Of a stretch of DNA of 64,000 nucleotides, positions 27,889 to 35,180 are shown piece after piece. The position numbers were made by a program, and so were the translations under genes. Below the pieces are notes generated by a model. The model ran no database searches and was not told the DNA's origin. It worked only from the letters and a program-made list of their open reading frames with translations. The stretch comes from Paratractidigestivibacter sp963605405 (lineage in GTDB: Bacteria; Actinomycetota; Coriobacteriia; Coriobacteriales; Atopobiaceae). Positions within the stretch are counted from its first letter, which is position 1. Each line of letters opens with the position of its first letter. The stretch covers positions 14,325 through 78,324 of the forward strand of contig CAVCUP010000013.1 in the NCBI GenBank assembly GCA_963605405.1. Reading direction: 5' to 3'.

Positions 27889-29561
27889 CCGAGATATGCC
27901 CCCTTATCTGCGCTGGAAACGAGTCGTGCATACTTGGCGAGAACGCCGTGGTTGTGCTTGGGCGCGGGAGCCTTGAAGCTCGCGCGGCGCCTGTCCATCT
28001 CCTCGTCGGAGACCTCGAGCTGGAGCTTGCCGCCCTCGATGTCGACGGTGACCATGTCGCCGTCCTGGATAAGGGCGATGGGGCCGCCGGCCGCCGCCTC
28101 CGGGGAGACATGCCCGACGCAGGGGCCCTTGGAGGCGCCGGAGAAACGCCCGTCGGTGATGAGCGCCACCGAGGTCGAGAGGCCCATGCCGCAGATGGCG
28201 GAGGTCGGGGTCAGCATCTCGCGCATGCCGGGACCGCCGGCCGGGCCCTCATAGCGGATGACCACGACGTCGCCGGGGTTGATCTTTCCGCCGAAGATGG
28301 CCTCGCAGGCCTCCTCCTCGGAGTTGAAGCAACGGGCGGGGCCGGTATGGGTCATCATCGAGGGATCGACCGCCGCCTTCTTCACGATGCCGCCGTCGGG
28401 CGCGATGTTTCCGTGCAGGACGCGCAACGCTCCCTCGGGCGTGATGGGGTTGTCATGGGTGCGGCAGACCTCGCCGTCGGCGGGCTTGGCGCACTTCTCG
28501 AGGTACTCGGGGATGGTGCCCATGCAGGTCACGGCCGACTCGTCGAGAAGCCCAAGCTCGTGGAGCTCGTGCATGACCACGGGCACGCCGCCCACGGCGT
28601 AGAGGTCGAGCAGCGGACGCGGGCCGGAGGGCTGGAGCTTGACCAGGTGCGGGGTTCGCTTGCTCGCGGCGTCCCAGTCGTCCATGGTGATGGGATGGCC
28701 GGCCTCCATGGCGATGGCGGTGAGGTGCAGGACCGTGTTGGTCGAGCCGCCGAAGGCCATGTCGCACTCCATGGCGTTGTGGATGGCCGCCTGGGAGATG
28801 AGGTCGCGGAAGGAGATACCCTTCTCAAGAAGCTCCATGACCTTCATGCCGGCCTGCTTGGCCAGGCGCAGGCGCTCGGAGTAGACGGCCGGGATGGTGC
28901 CGTTACCGGGAAGCGCGATGCCCAGCGCCTCACAGAGGCAGTTCATGGAGTTGGCGGTGAACATGCCGGAGCAGCTGCCGCAGGTGGGGCAGGCGCTGTT
29001 CTCGAGATAAAGGAGCTCCTCGTCGGTCATGGTGCCGGCCTGGACCTGGCCCGCGCCGTCGAAGAGCGAGTTGAGGTCGGTGGTCGGGCCGTCGGTCTTG
29101 CCCATCTGGTGACCGGGGAGCATCGGGCCGCCGGACACGAAGACAGTCGGCACGTTGACGCGAAGGGCACCCAAGATCATGCCGGGGACGATCTTGTCAC
29201 AGTTGGGGATGCACACGGCCGCGTCGAACGCGTGGCCCTGCAAGGCGATCTCGAAGCTGTCGGCGATAGTCTCGCGCGAGACCAGGCTGTAGTGCATGCC
29301 GTCGTGATTCATCGCGATGCCGTCGCACACGCCGATGGTCGAGATCTCGAAGGGGACGCCGCCCGCCATGCGGATGCCGGCCTTGACGGCCTCGGCGATC
29401 TTGTCGAGGTTATTGTGTCCCGGGATGATGTCGTTGCGGGAGTTGAAGACCGCGACGAAGGGGCGGTCCATCTCCTCGTCGCAGATTCCGTCGGCTTTAA
29501 GAAGGCTTCGGTGCGGCGCGCGCGCAACCCCTCGTTTAATGGCATCGCTTCTAAGCTGCAT
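27885..29561 (-). CDS. ilvD: Dihydroxy-acid dehydratase
   Basis: A 558-residue Fe-S dehydratase that makes the 2-oxo acids of valine and isoleucine. The cluster cysteines lie in NCDKIVPGM (around residue 120) and ACPTCGSCSGMFT. The family ending FGSHGPCV-like SKGPCVGHVSPEA is present. It is first in the ilvD-ilvB-ilvN-ilvC operon. The ATG at 29561 begins MQLRSDAIKRG, the usual N-terminus; the longer frame is spurious. The leader just upstream carries a tandem 13-bp repeat. Confidence 0.96.
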   Translation of the reverse strand: MQLRSDAIKRGVARAPHRSLLKADGICDEEMDRPFVAVFNSRNDIIPGHNNLDKIAEAVKAGIRMAGGVPFEISTIGVCDGIAMNHDGMHYSLVSRETIADSFEIALQGHAFDAAVCIPNCDKIVPGMILGALRVNVPTVFVSGGPMLPGHQMGKTDGPTTDLNSLFDGAGQVQAGTMTDEELLYLENSACPTCGSCSGMFTANSMNCLCEALGIALPGNGTIPAVYSERLRLAKQAGMKVMELLEKGISFRDLISQAAIHNAMECDMAFGGSTNTVLHLTAIAMEAGHPITMDDWDAASKRTPHLVKLQPSGPRPLLDLYAVGGVPVVMHELHELGLLDESAVTCMGTIPEYLEKCAKPADGEVCRTHDNPITPEGALRVLHGNIAPDGGIVKKAAVDPSMMTHTGPARCFNSEEEACEAIFGGKINPGDVVVIRYEGPAGGPGMREMLTPTSAICGMGLSTSVALITDGRFSGASKGPCVGHVSPEAAAGGPIALIQDGDMVTVDIEGGKLQLEVSDEEMDRRRASFKAPAPKHNHGVLAKYARLVSSADKGAYLG

Positions 29562-29587
29562 TTCCCTCTCGCTTCTCCCTCTCGCTT
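29562..29587 (-). repeat. Tandem 13-bp repeat covering the ilvD ribosome-binding region
   Basis: Two perfect 13-bp copies (GAAGCGAGAGGGA on the gene strand) stand head to tail immediately before the ilvD ATG. Each copy holds a purine-rich segment that could serve as the SD. A copy-number change would shift or duplicate the site. Confidence 0.7.
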
Positions 29588-29965
29588 CTAAATCAGATGA
29601 GAAACGCGAGACAGGCGCACACAGCCGCTCGATGCCCAATAACGGAGGACGCCGGCCCGAAATACTTGCTCGAAGGTTGCCGGGGGTGTCCGCGCCTTGC
29701 CTTCTTGCGTTCGTTCAAGCTGCTCGAGGGTGTGTTCGTCGCCTTCCGCCGCGGGTTCTCAGGCCCAGCCCGCTTGCTGTGGGACGGATGAGGCGAGTAC
29801 TTGCCCTGTCGTCGCATTTGCTCAGTGAGAAAAGGCTAGCACAAGCGAACGCATGACACGAGCCGAAAACAAAAGCGTAACCTTGGAGCGACCGCATGGA
29901 TCGGGCACGAGCATCGAAAATCGAGGACGGGCTGATTGCCGGGCAAGCCCTCAGACACAAAGAAA
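29588..29965 (-). other. ilvD upstream region, no gene supported
   Basis: About 380 bases with only short frames. I looked for a T-box (the GGTGG-ACCGCG antiterminator), a leader peptide rich in Leu/Ile/Val codons, and a strong terminator, and saw none. The ilv promoter should be here, but I cannot place it. Confidence 0.4.
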
Positions 29966-29989
29966 GCGGGGAGCCTTGTGGCTCCCCGC
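29966..29989. terminator. GC hairpin between ilvD and rplT regions
   Basis: A perfect 10-bp stem GCGGGGAGCC with GGCTCCCCGC (4-nt loop) is followed on the minus strand by CTTTCTTTG. Confidence 0.65.
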
Positions 29990-30312
29990 GCTTAATTGCC
30001 CTTTGGAATCGCCGACTTTCGATAATCGATAGGAAGGGTCTGTTTGATTAGCGAGTGGGCCCGCCAAGCGAATCTACCTCTTTGGCTTATATCCGAGATG
30101 ATGTCGACGGGAGGTGGCGAGTACGCTCGCCTGTTTATAAAGAAGCCGAGGTCACGTCGGCGGGCCCAAACGATGCTGAATCTATGTCGTTCACTGGACC
30201 CACCTCCTCGCTCGGTCGCTTTGTTTGTGGCGACGATTTGTTGTGTTGACTCGAGTATCCCCTACCGGACCCGATTTAAACCGGCCTGAGGAATCGTCCC
30301 GCCAACGGTATA
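29990..30312. other. Unassigned 320-bp stretch between two terminators
   Basis: No recognisable gene. TGGGCCCGCC (30056-30065) is perfectly complementary to GGCGGGCCCA (30160-30169), enclosing about 95 bases, so a folded RNA is possible. On the plus strand an 81-codon frame begins at TTG 30044 with AGGAAGG six bases ahead, and a 64-codon frame overlaps it. On the minus strand a 19-codon frame starts at a GTG after AGGAGG near 30200. None matches a family I know. Confidence 0.35.
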
Positions 30313-30347
30313 AAAAAGCCCCTGAACGGTATAACCGTCCAGGAGCT
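30313..30347 (-). terminator. Terminator of the infC-rpmI-rplT operon
   Basis: On the minus strand the stem AGCTCCTGGACGGT pairs imperfectly with ACCGTTCAGGGGCT around a 3-4 nt loop, followed by TTTTTTATACC. Confidence 0.85.
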
Positions 30348-30371
30348 TGATAAGTCTAAATGCCTAAGAGA

Positions 30372-30731
30372 CTAAGCCTCGAGGGCCTTCTTGGCCTGGG
30401 CAGCGAGGTCGGCGAAGGTGTCGGCGTCGGAGTAGGCGATCTCGGCGAGGACCTTACGGTCGAGCTCGATGCCGGCGAGCTTAAGGCCGTGCATCAGGGT
30501 GCTGTAGGACATGTCGTTCTGACGAGCGGCGGCGTTGATGCGCTGAATCCAGAGAGAGCGGAACTCGCGCTTCTTGTTACGACGGTCGCGGTACTGGTAC
30601 TGACCGGAGTGACGGTCCTGCTCCATCATGCCGCGAAGAGTGCGGGAGGAAGTTCCGTAATAACCCTTGGTGCGCTCCTGGAGAGTGCGGCGCTTCTTCT
30701 TGGAATTCACTGCGCGCTTAACACGTGCCAT
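30372..30731 (-). CDS. rplT: 50S ribosomal protein L20
   Basis: Full-length 119-residue L20. It opens MARVKRAVNSKKKRRTL, with YGTSSRTLRGMMEQDRHSGQYQYRDRR-type basic helix and RINAAARQNDMSYSTLMHGL (split conserved blocks) following. L20 binds 23S rRNA early in assembly and, in many bacteria, represses its own operon by binding the leader. It is third in infC-rpmI-rplT. Confidence 0.98.
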   Translation of the reverse strand: MARVKRAVNSKKKRRTLQERTKGYYGTSSRTLRGMMEQDRHSGQYQYRDRRNKKREFRSLWIQRINAAARQNDMSYSTLMHGLKLAGIELDRKVLAEIAYSDADTFADLAAQAKKALEA

Positions 30732-30782
30732 TTGTAATCAACTCCTAGGTGATAAAGAATCCATCGGGACGCGTGGCGCGTC

Positions 30783-30977
30783 TTACTTGCCCATGCGCTG
30801 GGAGATAGTCTTGGCCTGGTTGCCGGTGAGCTCGGCCTCCTGACGGAAGCCGCGGATGCGCTTCGGGGACTTCTTGGTGAGGATGTGGCTCTTGTAAGCC
30901 TTGGCACGCATGATCTTGCCGGTACCGGTCTTGCGGAAGCGCTTGGCGGTACCCTTGTGCGTCTTCATCTTAGGCAT
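30783..30977 (-). CDS. rpmI: 50S ribosomal protein L35
   Basis: A 64-residue basic protein beginning MPKMKTHKGTAKRF and ending in AKTISQRMGK, the normal size and sequence pattern of L35. The ATG at 30977 lies one base after the infC stop codon and 51 bp before rplT, in the universal infC-rpmI-rplT order. A longer frame over this region is a shadow of infC. Confidence 0.97.
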   Translation of the reverse strand: MPKMKTHKGTAKRFRKTGTGKIMRAKAYKSHILTKKSPKRIRGFRQEAELTGNQAKTISQRMGK

Positions 30978-30978
30978 G

Positions 30979-31545
30979 CTAGTTCTCCTTCTGGCTCTTG
31001 TCATCGTCAGAGGCCTTCTCCTCGAAGGCGCCCTTGATGGGGACGATGAGCATGTGCATGTTGCGGCCTTCCATCTGAGGCTTCGACTCGACCGTTGCCA
31101 CGTCCTTGAGGTCCTCGGCGAGGCGGTCGAGCACAATCCGACCCTGCTCCGGGTGGGCCATCTCGCGCCCTCGGAACATGATGGTGATCTTTACACGCGC
31201 GCCCTTCTTGAGGAAGCGCACCACGTGGGCCTTCTTGGTCTCGTAATCGCCGACGTCGATCTTGGGACGGAACTTCATCTCCTTGATCTCGACCTTGACC
31301 TGGTTCTTACGGGCTGCCTTGGCCTTACGGTCCTGCTCGTACTTGTACTTGCGGTAATCGAGCACCTTGCAGACCGGGGGCTCGGCGTTCGGGGCGATCT
31401 CGACGAGGTCGAGGCCTTGGTCATTGGCGATGCGCAGCGCGTCGCGAACGCCGAAGAGGCCGAGCTGGGAACCATCGACGCCGATGAGTCGGCACGTGCG
31501 AGAAGTAATCTCCCCGTTAATGCGAGGACCGTCGTTTCTGGCTAT
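30979..31545 (-). CDS. infC: Translation initiation factor IF-3, probable non-AUG (AUA) start
   Basis: IF-3 proofreads the start codon on the 30S subunit. The protein begins ARNDGPRINGEIT and contains the N-domain (LIGVDGSQLGLF), the linker and the C-domain (KEMKFRPKIDVGDYETK). Homologues normally start a few residues before RINGEI. In that position here is an ATA (31545) with GGAAGGT seven bases upstream. The alternatives are GTG 31554, with poor spacing, or ATG 31605, which would add 20 residues and place the start inside a hairpin. infC uses AUU or AUC in other bacteria, where it allows self-repression, so an AUA start is reasonable but unproven. Confidence 0.93.
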   Translation of the reverse strand: MARNDGPRINGEITSRTCRLIGVDGSQLGLFGVRDALRIANDQGLDLVEIAPNAEPPVCKVLDYRKYKYEQDRKAKAARKNQVKVEIKEMKFRPKIDVGDYETKKAHVVRFLKKGARVKITIMFRGREMAHPEQGRIVLDRLAEDLKDVATVESKPQMEGRNMHMLIVPIKGAFEEKASDDDKSQKEN

Positions 31546-31713
31546 CTTACACACCTTCCCTTCGTGGAGACGATTACGTCTCCATAACAAATCTCCCGGA
31601 GCCATAGCAGCATCCGGGAGACATAAATCCGCTTACATGCGGATGACATTCATATCCGACCAGACAGCTGCTTCGAGGCGCCGTGTAGGTGGGGCTTATC
31701 GCCCGCTTTTCCA
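31546..31713 (-). promoter_or_regulatory. Structured 5' leader of infC-rpmI-rplT
   Basis: About 170 nt of leader hold three consecutive hairpins on the minus strand: ATCCGC/GCGGAT, then CTCCCGGA/TCCGGGAG (from 31591 to 31620), then GGAGACG/CGTCTCC (31566-31583). The middle one is followed by ATTTGTTA and could act as an attenuator. In other bacteria this operon is controlled by L20 or IF-3 through its leader. Confidence 0.5.
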
Positions 31714-31720
31714 AACAAGA

Positions 31721-31749
31721 ATACTATGACAAAAGGAACCGTCGCGCAA
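31721..31749 (-). promoter_or_regulatory. infC operon promoter
   Basis: TTGCGC (31744-31749) and TAGTAT (31721-31726) on the minus strand are separated by 17 bp. The expected start is near 31713. Confidence 0.5.
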
Positions 31750-31978
31750 GCACGATTTTTGCGGGGGCGCGAACGCGTTCACAAATACTGCAAGTTCGGG
31801 GACGCTTATGGAGACCCGCGTCCTCAGGCGAGCGTTATCAAACGCTATGGGCGCCATGAGTTGAATCATAAATCGACCGGAAGCAATCACGCCCCGCGGC
31901 CCCAGCGCCCCCCGACTTGGCACGGCGCGCATCTCCACGCGAGCGCGCATCTGTTACACTGTTCCGGCGCATACAAGC

Positions 31979-32060
31979 GCCCGAGTGGCGGAATGGCAGA
32001 CGCGGCGGTCTCAAAAACCGCTGGGAGACCGTGTGGGTTCGAGTCCCACCTCGGGCACCA
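31979..32060 (+). tRNA. tRNA-Leu (anticodon CAA)
   Basis: A class II tRNA with a long variable arm. The acceptor GCCCGAG pairs with CTCGGGC, followed by A and an encoded CCA. The anticodon arm GCGGT-CTCAAAA-ACCGC gives CAA, reading UUG. The variable arm TGGGAGACCGT precedes the T arm GTGGG-TTCGAGT-CCCAC. A TACACT box at 31956 is a likely -10. Confidence 0.96.
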
Positions 32061-32069
32061 GTAAACAAC

Positions 32070-32105
32070 AGGGCTTCTCGCTTTTGTGGCGAGAAGCCCT
32101 TTTTC
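32070..32105 (+). terminator. tRNA-Leu terminator
   Basis: A perfect 10-bp stem GGGCTTCTCG with CGAGAAGCCC, loop CTTTTGTGG-like, is followed by TTTTTC ten bases past the tRNA. Confidence 0.9.
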
Positions 32106-32141
32106 TTGCGCAATGCACCCACCCGAGACGAGCCGGAGACG

Positions 32142-32801
32142 TTAGCCGGCCAAGAACGGGTTGCGGGAAAGCTCGGCCGCCATCGTGGTTGAGGGGCCGT
32201 GGCCGCAGAAAAGCCGCGTGGCGGGCGAAATAAGACGGGCCATCTTGGCAAGCGAGGCCAGTATCGCGGCCTCGTCCCCACCGGCGAGGTCGGTGCGGCC
32301 GTGGCTTGAGGGGAAGAGCGTGTCGCCCACGAAGCAGACCCCCTCGGCCGTGCCGTGCCCAAGAAGGACGATGCCGCCCGGCGTGTGGCCGGGGGTCTCG
32401 ATGACCTCGAACGAGGCGGAGCCGACCTTAAGGACATCGCCTCCGCGCAGCTCCCGGTCGGGTGCAGGCGCATCGTCGTCGTAGGCGATGCCTATCTCCG
32501 ACACCTCGCCTGATCGCATGGCCTGCTCGGCATCCGCCGGATGGATGAGGAAAGGCGCGCCGCAGGCCCGCTTCAGCCCAGACACGCCTCCCACGTGGTC
32601 GCCGTGACCATGCGTGGCCACGATATACCTGACTTGCGCGTCTTTGAGATGCTCAGCGACCTTACGACCCTCGCCGCCCGGATCGACGACAAGCGCCTCG
32701 CCCTCGCTCACATAGGCATAGCAGTTCGTCTGCAGGGGGCAGACGGCGAAGCAGCGGAGCTCGTCGCCGACGCCATTCCCGCCGTGAATTCGATCGGTCA
32801 T
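32142..32801 (-). CDS. MBL-fold metallohydrolase, glyoxalase-II-like
   Basis: A 219-residue zinc hydrolase. THGHGDHVGG is the HxHxDH metal motif (about residues 63-72), followed by TPGHTPGG and FVGDTLF with the metal His and Asp. The substrate is unknown; the family includes hydroxyacylglutathione hydrolases and persulfide-related enzymes. The gene starts one base after the relA stop, so it is cotranscribed with relA and the RecJ fusion gene. Confidence 0.92.
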   Translation of the reverse strand: MTDRIHGGNGVGDELRCFAVCPLQTNCYAYVSEGEALVVDPGGEGRKVAEHLKDAQVRYIVATHGHGDHVGGVSGLKRACGAPFLIHPADAEQAMRSGEVSEIGIAYDDDAPAPDRELRGGDVLKVGSASFEVIETPGHTPGGIVLLGHGTAEGVCFVGDTLFPSSHGRTDLAGGDEAAILASLAKMARLISPATRLFCGHGPSTTMAAELSRNPFLAG

Positions 32802-32802
32802 G

Positions 32803-35178
32803 TCAGCTCCTCTTCTTAAGCTGCTGCGCGCCCTCGCCGGGCATGAGGCGACGCGCGTCGTAGACGGACGGGACGCGGCTCACCGAGGCCAGGAGCGAAT
32901 CGAGCAGGCTCGCGTCTGAGATGGACACGAGGAAGCGCAGGCGCGCGATCCCCTGGCTCGAGGTCTGCGTTGCGGCCGAGAGGATGTTTCCGCCGGCGTC
33001 GCCGATAGCGATCGTGACGTCCTTGAGCAGGCCCATGCGGTCTGTGGCCTCGACAACAATCTCGACCCGGAACTCGGTGGCGCCGGAGGTGTCCCAGGCG
33101 ACGTCGATGAGCCGCTCGCTGTGTTGCATAAGGTCGGCCACGTTCGGGCAGTTCGCGCGGTGTACGGAGACGCCCCGCCCACGGGTGATGAAGCCGACGA
33201 TCTCGTCGCCGGCTACGGGGTTGCAGCAGTGCGCGAGATGCACCAGCAGGTCCGCGTCGCCCTTGACCACCACGCCGCAGTTCGAGCGCTTCTTCTTGCC
33301 TTTATCGGCCTGCGCGATCGCATAGGACTTGAGGACGGGCTTGTCCGCGGCCAGCGCGCGGGCTCGGGCGGCCTTTGCCTCGGCCTCCTTGGCCGCCGCC
33401 GCGAGCGCCTCGGGCGAGCCCTCGGAGAGAATCTCCTCGATGCGGTTGGCGGCGAGGTTCGCGGTGACCTTGCCGGTGTGGACGCCCGCGAAGAGGTCGT
33501 CAGCGTCCTTGAAGCTCAGCACCTCGCAGGCGCGGTCGATGGCCTTCTGGGTGCGCTTGGCGCCGATGCCGTAACCGCGTCGGCGCAGCTCGCGCGCGAG
33601 CTCTGTGCGGCCCTGCTCGGCATCGTCGAGCTTCGTCTCGGTCGAGAACCACTTGCGGATCTTTGCGCGGGCCGAGGGGGTCACGACGATGTTCATCCAG
33701 TCGTGGCTCGGGCGGGCGTTCTTGTTCGTGAGGATCTCGACGCGGTCGCCCATGTTGAGCTTGTAGGTGAGCGGGACGACGGAACCGTTGACCTTGGCGC
33801 CCACGCAGTGGTTGCCGACCTCGGTATGGACGGCGTAGGCGAAGTCGAGGGGCGTGGAGTCGCGCCTCAGGCTCATGACCTCGCCCTTGGGCGTGAAGAC
33901 GAAGATCTCGTGCTCAAAGAGGTCGACGCGGAGATTGTCGAGGAACTCATGGGCGTCGTCGACGTCGTCCTCCACAGCCCAATCGAGGCTGCGGCGAATC
34001 CAGTTGATGGTCGAGTCTATCGAGCGGTCCTCGGCGCTCATCTTGCCCCGGGAGTTGCCGGACTTCTTGTAGAGCCAGTGGGCGGCGATGCCGTATTCGG
34101 AGGCCTCGTGCATCTCGACCGTGCGGATCTGGATCTCGATGGGGCGGCCGTCTGGACCGACGACGGTGGTGTGCAGGGACTGGTAGAGGTTCGCCTTCGG
34201 CGTCGCGATGTAGTCCTTGAAGCGCCCGGGCAGCGGGTGCCAGAGCGTATGGACGGCGCCCAGGGCCGAGTAGCAATCCCCCACCGTCTGGGTAATGACG
34301 CGCAGCGCGATCAGGTCATAGATCTCGGAGAAGTCGCGGCCCTTGCGCGTCATCTTGAGGTAGATGGACCACAGGTGCTTCGGGCGGCCGGTGATCTGGA
34401 AGTCCTCGAGGCCGACGCGCTTGAGCTCGTCGGAGAGGGTCTTCATGGCGCTCTCGGCGTCGTCCTCGCGCTGGGCGCGGGAGTCCTGGACCATGCGGGC
34501 CACGCGCTGGTACTCCTCGGGCTCGAGCCAGAAGAAGGCCAGGTCCTCCAGCTCCCACTTAACGGAGCTCATGCCCAGGCGGTCGGCGAGGGGCGCGTAG
34601 ACGTCCATGGTCTCGCGCGCCTTGAAGATGCGGCGGTCGGGGGGAAGGGCGGCCAGGGTACGCATGTTATGCAGGCGGTCCGCCAGCTTGATGATCACGA
34701 CGCGGATGTCATGGCTCATGGCGAGGAACATCTTGCGCAGGTTCCAGGCCTGTTTCTCGTCCATCGAGGCGACCTTAACGGACGTGAGCTTGGTCACGCC
34801 GTCCACGAGGTCGGCCACGGTCTCGCCGTAGAGGCCCTTGAGCTGGTCGAGGGTGGCCGAGGTGTCCTCCACCGTGTCGTGAAGGAGCGCGGCGCAGATG
34901 GTGTCCTCGTCCATGCGCAGGTCCTTGGCGAGGATGAGCGCGACCTCGACGGGATGGTTGATGTAGGGCTCGCCGGAGCGCCTGCGCTGGTCGCGGTGGT
35001 AATCCGCCGCGAAGCGATAGGCGCGGCCGATCTTTTCCAGGCCCTCCTTGTCCATGTAGGTGCGGCAGGCCTGCTCAAGCAGGCGGAAGTTGGCGGCCGC
35101 GGGGGGCTGCTTGACGGTCGGCTTGGGCTTTGCGGGCGCATCGGCGGCCGCTGCCCCGGAGTCGTTCCTCGGGTTCAT
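32803..35178 (-). CDS. relA: Bifunctional (p)ppGpp synthetase/hydrolase, RelA/SpoT family
   Basis: A long Rsh protein of about 791 residues that makes and degrades the stringent-response alarmone. An Ala/Pro-rich N-terminal 30 residues precede the HD hydrolase domain (HPVEVALIL, LLHDTVEDT, DRLHNMRTL), which has an intact H...HD set. The synthetase domain (RGRDFSEIYDLIALRVI, FKDYIATPKANLYQSLHT) follows, then the TGS domain (VFTPKGEVMSLRRDSTPLDFAY in part), a helical/zinc-finger region (LAHCCNPVAGDEI) and the C-terminal ACT domain. ATG 35178 has GGAGG ahead; ATG 35184 would overlap the RecJ stop as ATGA. Confidence 0.96.
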   Translation of the reverse strand: MNPRNDSGAAAADAPAKPKPTVKQPPAAANFRLLEQACRTYMDKEGLEKIGRAYRFAADYHRDQRRRSGEPYINHPVEVALILAKDLRMDEDTICAALLHDTVEDTSATLDQLKGLYGETVADLVDGVTKLTSVKVASMDEKQAWNLRKMFLAMSHDIRVVIIKLADRLHNMRTLAALPPDRRIFKARETMDVYAPLADRLGMSSVKWELEDLAFFWLEPEEYQRVARMVQDSRAQREDDAESAMKTLSDELKRVGLEDFQITGRPKHLWSIYLKMTRKGRDFSEIYDLIALRVITQTVGDCYSALGAVHTLWHPLPGRFKDYIATPKANLYQSLHTTVVGPDGRPIEIQIRTVEMHEASEYGIAAHWLYKKSGNSRGKMSAEDRSIDSTINWIRRSLDWAVEDDVDDAHEFLDNLRVDLFEHEIFVFTPKGEVMSLRRDSTPLDFAYAVHTEVGNHCVGAKVNGSVVPLTYKLNMGDRVEILTNKNARPSHDWMNIVVTPSARAKIRKWFSTETKLDDAEQGRTELARELRRRGYGIGAKRTQKAIDRACEVLSFKDADDLFAGVHTGKVTANLAANRIEEILSEGSPEALAAAAKEAEAKAARARALAADKPVLKSYAIAQADKGKKKRSNCGVVVKGDADLLVHLAHCCNPVAGDEIVGFITRGRGVSVHRANCPNVADLMQHSERLIDVAWDTSGATEFRVEIVVEATDRMGLLKDVTIAIGDAGGNILSAATQTSSQGIARLRFLVSISDASLLDSLLASVSRVPSVYDARRLMPGEGAQQLKKRS

Positions 35179-35180
35179 GC

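Noticed and set aside
29562..29965. T-box or leader-peptide attenuator for ilvD
   Set aside because: No GGTGG-ACCGCG antiterminator and no reading frame rich in Leu, Ile or Val codons was found.
30055..30249. 64-residue plus-strand protein
   Set aside because: It begins at a GTG with poor spacing and overlaps the better-supported 81-codon frame. Neither is strong enough to call.
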